Below are positions 44,501 through 52,152 of a stretch of DNA of 64,000 bases, in pieces. How positions within the stretch are numbered: the stretch's first letter is position 1; each line of letters starts with the position of its first letter. The stretch comes from Rhynchopus euleeides (taxonomy: Eukaryota; Euglenozoa; Diplonemea; Diplonemida; Diplonemidae): NCBI GenBank assembly GCA_963210315.1, contig OY723250.1, positions 744,001 to 808,000 on the forward strand, written 5' to 3'. The notes under the pieces are model-generated. The model made no database searches. It was not told the origin of the DNA and saw only the letters and a list, made by a program, of their open reading frames with translations. The translations under genes and the position numbers were made by a program.

Positions 44501-46556
44501 CCTCGCAGATAGGTTCCCAGGCATGGGGCAACCTCACAGATAGGTTCCAAGGCATGGGGCAACCTCTCACATAGGTTCCCAGGCATGGGGCAACCTCGCA
44601 GATAGGTTCCAAGGCATGGGGCAACCTCGCAGATAGGCTCCAAGGCATGGGGCAACCTCTAACATAGGTTCCAAGGCATGGGGCAACCTCTAACATAGGT
44701 TCCCAGGCATGGGGCAACCTCGCAGATAGGTTCCAAGGCATGGGGCAACCTCTCACATAGGTTCCCAGGCATGGGGCAACCTCGCAGATAGGTTCCAAGG
44801 CATGGGGCAACCTCTCACATAGGTTCCAAGGCATGGGGCAACCTCTAACATAGGTTCCAAGGCATGGGGCAACCTCGCAGATAGGTTCCAAGGCATGGGG
44901 CAACCTCGCAGAGAGGTTCCAAGGCATGGGGCAACCTCGCAGAGAGGTTCCAAGGCATGGGGCAACCTCGCAGATAGGTTCCAAGGCATGGGGCAACCTC
45001 GCAGATAGGTTCCAAGGCATGGGGCAACCTCGCAGATAGGTTCCCAGGCATGGGGCAACCTCACAGATAGGTTCCAAGGCATGGGGCAACCTCTCACATA
45101 GGTTCCCAGGCATGGGGCAACCTCGCAGATAGGTTCCAAGGCATGGGGCAACCTCGCAGATAGGTTCCAAGGCATGGGGCAACCTCGCAGATAGGCTCCA
45201 AGGCATGGGGCAACCTCTAACATAGGTTCCAAGGCATGGGGCAACCTCTAACATAGGTTCCCAGGCATGGGGCAACCTCGCAGATAGGTTCCAAGGCATG
45301 GGGCAACCTCGCAGATAGGTTCCAAGGCATGGGGCAACCTCTAACATAGGTTCCAAGGCATGGGGCAACCTCTAACATAGGTTCCAAGGCATGGGGCAAC
45401 CTCTAACATAGGTTCCAAGGCATGGGGCAACCTCTAACATAGGTTCCCAGGCATGGGGCAACCTCGCAGATAGGTTCCAAGGCATGGGGCAACCTCGCAG
45501 AGAGGTTCCAAGGCATGGGGCAACCTCTAACATAGGTTCCAAGGCATGGGGCAACCTCTAACATAGGTTCCCAGGCATGGGGCAACCTCGCAGATAGGTT
45601 CCAAGGCATGGGGCAACCTCTCACATAGGTTCCCAGGCATGGGGCAACCTCGCAGATAGGTTCCAAGGCATGGGGCAACCTCTCACATAGGTTCCAAGGC
45701 ATGGGGCAACCTCTAACATAGGTTCCAAGGCATGGGGCAACCTCGCAGATAGGTTCCAAGGCATGGGGCAACCTCGCAGAGAGGTTCCAAGGCATGGGGC
45801 AACCTCGCAGATAGGTTCCAAGGCATGGGGCAACCTCGCAGATAGGTTCCAAGGCATGGGGCAACCTCGCAGATAGGTTCCCAGGCATGGGGCAACCTCG
45901 CAGATAGGTTCCAAGGCATGGGGCAACCTCGCAGATAGGTTCCAAGGCATGGGGCAACCTCTAACATAGGTTCCAAGGCATGGGGCAACCTCGCAGATAG
46001 GTTCCAAGGCATGGGGCAACCTCGCAGATAGGTTCCCAGGCATGGGGCAACCTCGCAGATAGGTTCCCAGGCATGGGGCAACCTCGCAGATACGTTCCAA
46101 GGCATGGGGCAACCTCGCAGATAGGTTCCAAGGCATGGGGCAACCTCTAACATAGGTTCCAAGGCATGGGGCAACCTCTCACATAGGTTCCCAGGCATGG
46201 GGCAACCTCGCAGATAGGTTCCAAGGCATGGGGCAACCTCTCACATAGGTTCCAAGGCATGGGGCAACCTCGCAGATAGGTTCCAAGGCATGGGGCAACC
46301 TCTAACATAGGTTCCCAGGCATGGGGCAACCTCGCAGATAGGTTCCAAGGCATGGGGCAACCTCTCACATAGGTTCCAAGGCATGGGGCAACCTCTCACA
46401 TAGGTTCCAAGGCATGGGGCAACCTCGCAGATAGGTTCCAAGGCATGGGGCAACCTCTAACATAGGTTCCCAGGCATGGGGCAACCTCGCAGATAGGTTC
46501 CAAGGCATGGGGCAACCTCTCACATAGGTTCCCAGGCATGGGGCAACCTCGCAGAT
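38555..46556 (-). repeat. 31-bp minisatellite, main block (about 258 units)
   Basis: The unit is AGGTTCCAAGGCATGGGGCA plus ACCTCGCAGAT, repeated without spacer. Two places vary: TTCCAAGG or TTCCCAGG; and the last six bases GCAGAT, TCACAT or TAACAT (rarely GCAGAG or ACAGAT). Because 31 is not a multiple of three, three units form a 93-bp cycle, so each minus-strand frame codes the same 31-residue peptide (MPWNL, SARLPHALEP, ICEVAPCLGTY, LRGC). Stops arise only where the TAACAT variant puts TAG in frame. Long open frames (up to 339 codons) are therefore a by-product of the unit, and I do not call them genes. The block is directly 5' of the fusion gene. Confidence 0.95.
38614..45217. repeat. Higher-order repeat: two tandem 3.3-kb blocks within the minisatellite
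   Basis: The order of unit variants in about 38.6-41.9 kb recurs in 41.9-45.2 kb with a constant offset of 3,286 bp (106 units) on the left, changing to 3,317 bp (107 units) to the right of about 40.0 kb. A third partial block continues to 46.55 kb. Variant order matches over hundreds of bases, with few differences, so the block duplication is recent. Confidence 0.85.
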
Positions 46557-46763
46557 GGGGGTATGGAAATTTAGTCATTCTTAGTCACTTTTAGGCGATT
46601 TACGCGCGGTTTTTCGGCTGGGGAAAAGAGAGTAAGATTTTCGAAAAAAATCGATTTTTTCGCAAAAAATCGCATTGTGTCGTAGTCGCGCGTAGTCACC
46701 CGTAGTCGCCAGGTCGAGGTTCCCAGATTCCATACCCCCCCGGGGTACTGAATTACCGATTTT

Positions 46764-47170
46764 TCGACATGTCGAAAAAAAAATTTGGCCGAAAAAAAAA
46801 TTTTTTTTTTTCGGCCGACTAAACCGAAAATCGGGCCCTCTGGGGTGCCACACCGATATTTTTCGGATTTTTTTCGGATTTTTTTTCGATTTTTTTTGGT
46901 TGGGGTGGCCACCAGTCCAGGCTGCTGCCCCAGGGTGGCCGGATTTTCGACATGTCGAAAAAAAAAAAATTTTGGCCGAAAAAATATTTTTTTTTTTCGG
47001 CCGACTAAACCGAAAATCGGGCCCTCTGGGGTGCCACACCGATATTTTTCGGATTTTTTTTCGATTTTTTTTGGTTGGGGTGGCCACCAGTCCAGGCTGC
47101 TGCCCCAGGGTGGCCGGATTTTCGACATGTCGAAAAAAAAATTTTTTTGGCCGAAAAAAAAATTTTCCGG
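46764..47170. repeat. Tandem 175-183 bp repeat, two and a partial copy
   Basis: Each unit begins at the palindrome TCGACATGTCGA (46764, 46947, 47122). It continues through A/T runs, CGGCCGACTAAACCGAAAAT, GGGGTGCCACACCGATATTT and TGGCCACCAGTCCAGGCTGC. Units are nearly identical. The third is cut off a few bp before the hAT insertion. Confidence 0.85.
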
Positions 47171-47180
47171 GGGGCTCCGC

Positions 47181-48746
47181 CAGGCGTGTATCTATTTCAC
47201 GGAATGAAAATAGGAATTTGGGGGGAAAATATTTTTTTGCACTATTTTTTTTGCACTTTTTTCCTTTGGATTTTATTGTGACCCTACTTGGTATTGGCAG
47301 AAAATTTTTATGTTCCCGGTCTTGGATGTGCTCAAACATTCAAAAGAACACATTTTCCGTGGCCAAAAATCGTACTCCTTTCGCTTTATTATAGACACCC
47401 TGTCCAGCAACTGTGGGAGAACAGTTCCGGACTACTTTTTGTTGAGCGCACACTTGCTGTCTCAAGGCTGTGTTGAGGCCCTGTGAAGTGGCATGAGGTG
47501 CTAAACCAAAGCTTCAGTCGTACGATTTCCTTCGTTACTTCGCGACTTCGCTACGCTTCGTCGCTCGTAACTAGTAAAAAAAAATTTGCACCCGGAGGTG
47601 GGGATGGGGGTGGTGGTCACTACTTTTTTGCACCATTTTCCTTTGGGTTTTATTGTGACCCTACTTGGCATTGGCAGAATTCTTCTATGTTCCCGGTCTT
47701 GGATGTGCTCAAACAGTCAAAAGAACACATTTTCCGGGTGCAAAAAAATGTTGCACCTGGGGGGTGGAGAGGGGGGTCGGAGGGCGGTGGTGTGAGAGGC
47801 TTGCTCTCGAGCTCAAACCAACAGATGTTCACTACCGTGGCCTCCGGCGGCTGGGGGGCTCCGCCCCCCAGACCCCCCTGTGGCGTGTCTTTGCGCGACA
47901 ATTTATCGTCCCCCCATGCGACATGTGCTATCTGTCAGTTGTGTTGTACTTGAGCGTATGCGACTATGGAGCCAGGCCAACAGACGTTCGCTACCGTGGC
48001 CTCCGGCGGCTGGGGGGCTCCGCCCCCCACACCCCCCTGTGGCATGTGCCTGGTCTTGGAGCCAAGTCCTTGCGCGTACGGGGCTGCGGCATGTCGGTTC
48101 CAGCACCCTCGCGGAAGGCTGGGCCCGAGCACTGATCTCTAAGAGACGAACCACCTTGCGAATGCGATTGGGTTTGCGGGCTTGCGGCCATGACATCTCG
48201 AAAGGGTCGTCATGTTTCGGGTTCGACTTGGTGGGCATCCGTGGCATGCAAGAGATGGCACACCAGGAGCCACGCAGCACCAGGTCGACCTGGATCTGAT
48301 CGAGCTCAGGGGGAAGGAAGCACAGTCACCAAAGTGATATCACCGCCGGCCTCAACCACCAAACTGCAACCGCAGAAGTTCCGCTATTCTCACAAGGGAA
48401 GGCGCCCTGGGATGTAGCAGTGATTTGTGTGCAGCGCCATCAAGTGACACTGACCGCCTTGAACAGAGAGGTAGTGTACAGATGGCGATCAGTGAGAGGG
48501 CGTGCTGTGTCCTCCCACTTCCCCATCTACCTCCATTCGTTCACCGTTGTTGATAGCGATTTTTTCGCCATTTTTTCGAATCGTATGCATCGGTCAGGCC
48601 GAGTGAATCAAAATAGCGCAATAATCACACCAAAATCTGTGTCTGAGGCACAGAAATCGTGCAAAAAAGCACCCAAAAAAGTGCAAAAAAACCAAAATAG
48701 GATTTCGAAAATTGGCCAAAATACCCCCAAAATAGAGCCACACCTG
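47181..48746 (+). mobile_element. Non-autonomous hAT-type transposon, copy 2, with 8-bp target duplication
   Basis: It has the same ends as the copy at 8214-9615 (CAGGCGTGTATC at left, GCCACACCTG at right). It is flanked by the perfect 8-bp repeat GGCTCCGC (47173-47180 and 48747-48754). The interior is nearly identical to copy 1 except for a 205-bp insertion (47371-47575), a shorter segment near 48205-48260 and scattered single differences. The pre-insertion site reads CCGGGGGGCTCCGCCCCCCA, itself a copy of the GC hairpin found inside the element. It contains hairpins at 47851-47871 and 48010-48029. Confidence 0.9.
47371..47575 (+). mobile_element. About 205-bp insertion inside hAT copy 2
   Basis: Absent from hAT copy 1, where CCAAAAAT continues directly into TTTTTTGCACCCGG. 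The insert runs from CGTACTCCTTTCGC to TCGTAACTAGT and is followed by an A-run, so it may be a short retroposed element. Its middle (GAGCGCACACTTGCTGTCTC, then AAGGCTGTGTTGAG) resembles the intron repeat at 5835-5866. The CTTCGCGACTTCGCTACGC tract near its end is a dense inverted repeat. Confidence 0.6.
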
Positions 48747-48754
48747 GGCTCCGC

Positions 48755-50094
48755 CCCCCACGCCCCCCCCCCCCCCCACCTCCCACCTCCCTCCCGGCCG
48801 GGGGCCGGTACGGTCGGTCGTCGGCTGCGGCCAAAGGGCGTGCGGTAGCCGACGCCCTTTTGTGCTCGCCTCCTCCCTCCCACACCTCTTTGTCCTCTTT
48901 CATGACGCGTCACCCTGCCTCCACGCTCTGACTTCTGTGACCCGCATGCCGCGTTGAGAGCAAGTCTTCCGTGTGCTGTCACCGAGACCAGGCCACTATC
49001 TGCTCTCAGGTTGGTAGCAATGGCCTTTTACCTGATGTCAAGCCCACGTGACAAAGACTCGTGCAGCTGAGGTCCTGGCTGGTCTGTCCTGTTGTCTGGG
49101 ATCCTGTTCCCCCCCGCACCCCCCCTTCCCACACATGTCTGGTGCGTCGGTCGCGGGTTTGTGGCGCATCGGTCCTTTGGCCTGCCGGGCCTCCCCCCCG
49201 CACCCCCCCTCCACACGCGAACCGGTCCCCCTTTTTCAATTGCGACCCGGTTCCCGTGTTGTGTCGCGGCCCTCCCCGCCTCGCCTCCGACAGACTCTCC
49301 CCACAGTTGACGACGTGGGCAAACGGCGCCGACATCCTCTCATCACTTACCGTATTCTCATCAGGACGGTCGGTTTCCCTGACGCCACGACCACCAATGT
49401 GCTCCGATGCTTTTTGAAGGAGGTAGTTCATCCCCGACTCAGGCGTTTGCGGGAATGAGCTCGCCCACTTCTCCTGGAGGAGTACGCACCACCCGGTCGT
49501 GGCGCACCCGCACCCGCTGCACACCGCACATGACGAGTTGCGGTAGCAGCCGTACCCCACACAGGTTCGAGTGGTTTGCCATGGTCCTGCTCACGACGAC
49601 CTGCAGGTCACCCGTTCCTGTCGTGCACGGGCAGGCAGTGCCAGGAGGTGGTGGCCTCGTCAATCTGGCAGGGTTTGAGTTTACCGGGGCGAGGCACTCC
49701 ACTCTGGGTCTGCTGTTTGTGATGTAACAAGCAGGTCTGGCGGGGTGTTCAGGGTTCGGAGTGGCCCTCCTCGTTGGCATCCGTGCAGCAGCGCTATCGC
49801 GTCCCGGAATGCCCCGTGTCACACCGGTGGGAACAGGGGCCAGCACCGCCATCTCGAGGAGGACCCGGGCCGTTCTTTGGATTCTTCACAGTCGCAGCCT
49901 CCGGCTTGTCGTTGTCCGTCAGCGTAGCGCCCACCCAGCCTGCAGAGATCTTGCACCGTCTTCAACAGCAACTTTTGACCCGACAATTTTTGGGGCATTT
50001 TTTCACCAAAAAAAAATCACTCTGCGCGCCAAGTCGAAGACTTGTTTGGGGACTTTTGGTGTCCCCAATTTTTCAATTTTCGAAAAATAAGCTC
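48755..50094. other. Right half of the nested element, no recognised gene
   Basis: It holds C-runs (48755-48790), a hairpin-like GGGCGTGCGGTAGCCGACGC tract, and several medium open frames on both strands without family resemblance. A decayed coding region is possible but I cannot support one. Confidence 0.35.
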
Positions 50095-50209
50095 ACTTTG
50101 CTAAACTGGACCCAACTCCCCACACTCTTTTTTAAGCGAAAAACAGCAAATTTCGGCCGATTTTTTCTCATTTTTTCTCATTTTTTTTCACCGACTTTTC
50201 CATACCCCC

Positions 50210-50765
50210 GATAGGTTCCAAGGCATGGGGCAACCTCTCACATAGGTTCCCAGGCATGGGGCAACCTCGCAGATAGGTTCCAAGGCATGGGGCAACCTCT
50301 AACATAGGTTCCCAGGCATGGGGCAACCTCGCAGATAGGTTCCAAGGCATGGGGCAACCTCTCACATAGGTTCCCAGGCATGGGGCAACCTCGCAGATAG
50401 GTTCCAAGGCATGGGGCAACCTCTCACATAGGTTCCCAGGCATGGGGCAACCTCGCAGATAGGTTCCAAGGCATGGGGCAACCTCTCACATAGGTTCCAA
50501 GGCATGGGGCAACCTCTCACATAGGTTCCCAGGCATGGGGCAACCTCGCAGATAGGTTCCAAGGCATGGGGCAACCTCGCAGATAGGTTCCAAGGCATGG
50601 GGCAACCTCTAACATAGGTTCCCAGGCATGGGGCAACCTCGCAGATAGGTTCCAAGGCATGGGGCAACCTCGCAGATAGGTTCCAAGGCATGGGGCAACC
50701 TCTAACATAGGTTCCCAGGCATGGGGCAACCTCGCAGATAGGTTCCAAGGCATGGGGCAACCTCT
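50210..50765 (-). repeat. 31-bp minisatellite, distal block (about 18 units)
   Basis: The same unit and variants continue after the nested element and end at 50765 (ACCTCTGTGGGTTC). Together with 38555-46556 this was one array. Confidence 0.95.
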
Positions 50766-50949
50766 GTGGGTTCATCACTATTCGTTTTTTCGTGTGGACC
50801 TGTCTCTCATTTGAGGCCCGAGAATCGCGTTTCCGAGGCCTGTGCGTGGTCGCAGTGCCCTCTGATGTCCAAAAACTACCCATTTTGGCCCCGAAAAAAA
50901 ATGCGAGCATCTCCCCCTACAAACCCCGGCCTTACCACAACACAGGCCC

Positions 50950-51135
50950 GAAAAACCGGGAACCGGGAAAACCGGGAAAAACCGGGAATCTGGGGTGTCG
51001 ATTCAGTTTCATTCCCGGTTTTGGATTCCCGGTTTTTCCGGCCTCCGGAGGGGATTTTTTCACGGATTTTCGCCAAGGGAAAAAAACCAGGGAACCGGGA
51101 ATTTCCGGGAAAAGCCGGGAAATACCGGGAAAAGT
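50950..51135. repeat. Cluster of CCGGGAA/TTCCCGG words next to the transposon's right end
   Basis: About ten copies of the 7-bp word lie in two blocks of one orientation and one of the other. A second GGGGTGTCGA occurs at 50992-51001. Subterminal repeats of this sort are often transposase-binding sites in DNA transposons; that role here is inferred. Confidence 0.6.
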
Positions 51136-51149
51136 CGACACCCCCCAGC

Positions 51150-52152
51150 AGATCGTTTTTTCCTCCGGCAGAGAGAGGATAAAGGTGCAGAAAGACAGCA
51201 GAAGACACCGAGCGCTCGCTCTAGATGCGATCTCCACATTACATACAAAAGAACACCACCGACGCCGCGTGCACTCCCTTGCCCTTTCCATTTTTTTACT
51301 AAAATGGCCTGCCGGTTTCTTGTTTGTTGCGGCTTTCGTTCTACGTAGATCAATAAAGACAGAAAAAAACAGGGGTGGTTTTCGTCACCCCCCCCGGCCC
51401 CCTCCTCTCTCTCTCTCCCTCCCCCCGACCTTCTCCATCCCGTTTCGCCACGACCCTTATGGCTGGCTCGCCTATCATGACATGCCCGTTTCTCTGTTGG
51501 TGACGCACATAGTTTGCACAGGACACCCTACGTTGGAACTGGGGCGTTGGCTAAAACCCTCACGACCAAACTGGGCAGCGACACACACACAGACAGAACC
51601 TCCCGCTGGGCTGTGCGCACGGCTGTTCCATTGACAGGCAGCCCGGCACGGGTATAAAAAAGGGGTGCGGATGGGCTGGGGGCGGGTGGAGTGTGCGTGA
51701 GTCGGTTGCAGCCAGAAGCAACACTCGAACCTCATCCACCGTACCCACCCCACGCAGAGGGCGGTGGCAGGGTGCAGGGTGCAGGGAGCGGGGAGGGGGG
51801 GGGGGGCGGTGTGCGTGGCGGTGACGCAGGCTGCATGCAGCCCGGCAGGCTGTCGGAGGATAGCTTGGGACACCCCCTGCCGTATCCCCTATCACACCAG
51901 CACTGGCATCCCCCACTGCAGCGGGGCTGTGCCGCCCACCCCCTGCACCGCAGCCGTCCCTTCTTAAGCAGCACAGCCACAGCCACAGCCATCCACCCAC
52001 ACGCTAGATCGCCCTGGAACGCCTCCTGGGCTAGACCAATGTAAGAGGCGCTGCATAAATATCGGGCCGGGGGTTGGAAGGTGCGAAGCGGGCTCCCGAC
52101 TCCCACAGGCGGGGTGTCGTGCCTCGTGAGGGGTGAGGCACTCGGTGCACCC
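51150..52152. other. Intergenic region between the large transposon and SEC23
   Basis: CT-rich tract at 51400-51430 and a GGTATAAAAAAGGGG sequence at 51652-51666 that would be a TATA-like element for plus-strand transcription, but no plus-strand gene follows. No exon was recognised. Confidence 0.4.

Larger units (their letters stand above)
46557..50209. mobile_element. Nested TIR element interrupting the minisatellite, target duplication GAT
   Basis: The left end is GGGGGTATGGAAA (46557-46569) and the right end TTTCCATACCCCC (50197-50209), a perfect 13-bp inverted repeat. GAT flanks both sides (46554-46556 and 50210-50212). Removing the element and one GAT restores a perfect 31-bp unit (CTCGCAGATAGGTTCC), which proves the boundaries. 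Near its right end, 50095-50127 is nearly identical, inverted, to 32576-32608 of the host transposon, so it is a related Harbinger-like element. I recognise no transposase in it. It contains a tandem 175-183 bp repeat and a hAT element. A further CCATACCCCC word at 46730-46739 may mark an internal end. Confidence 0.85.
32486..51146 (-). mobile_element. Large PIF/Harbinger-like DNA transposon (18.7 kb) encoding a deubiquitinase-transposase fusion
   Basis: The left end is GGGGGGTGTCGA at 32486-32497. The right end is its exact reverse complement TCGACACCCCCC at 51135-51146. The 3 bp outside each end are AGC (32483-32485 and 51147-51149), a target duplication of the length typical of PIF/Harbinger elements. 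This fits the Harbinger-type DDE domain encoded within. The left 125 bp are A-rich and share a 33-bp block (32576-32608) with the corresponding end of the nested element at 46557-50209. The right 200 bp carry about ten CCGGGAA/TTCCCGG words. Contents: a 300-bp repeat, the fusion gene (minus strand) and the 31-bp minisatellite. The ends were found by eye; short TIRs can match by chance, but TIR, TSD and encoded superfamily agree. Confidence 0.65.

Noticed and set aside
38555-46556. Dozens of long open frames (up to 339 codons) encoding MPHALEP/ICEVAPCLGTY repeats
   Set aside because: They follow automatically from a stop-free 31-bp unit read in three frames. Their ends coincide with the TAACAT variant. 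No independent sign of coding selection.
46557-46740. A 184-bp mini-element from GGGGGTATGG to CCATACCCCC
   Set aside because: The right side is not followed by GAT, whereas 50210-50212 is. The outer boundary at 50209 restores the minisatellite exactly.
47371-47575. tRNA-derived SINE
   Set aside because: I could not see convincing A and B boxes; only an insertion with an A-run at its end is supported.
49006-49852. Open frames in the nested element as a transposase
   Set aside because: No DDE spacing or known domain could be read in any frame.
38555-50765. CRISPR-like array
   Set aside because: Units are contiguous without spacers and the genome is eukaryotic; this is a minisatellite.
50990-51148. 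A stand-alone 159-bp MITE with GGGGTGTCGA ends
   Set aside because: No duplication flanks its left end, while the right end pairs with 32486 including a 3-bp AGC duplication. Kept only as a subterminal repeat.
51652-51666. TATA box (GGTATAAAAAAGGGG) of a plus-strand gene
   Set aside because: No plus-strand coding sequence follows.
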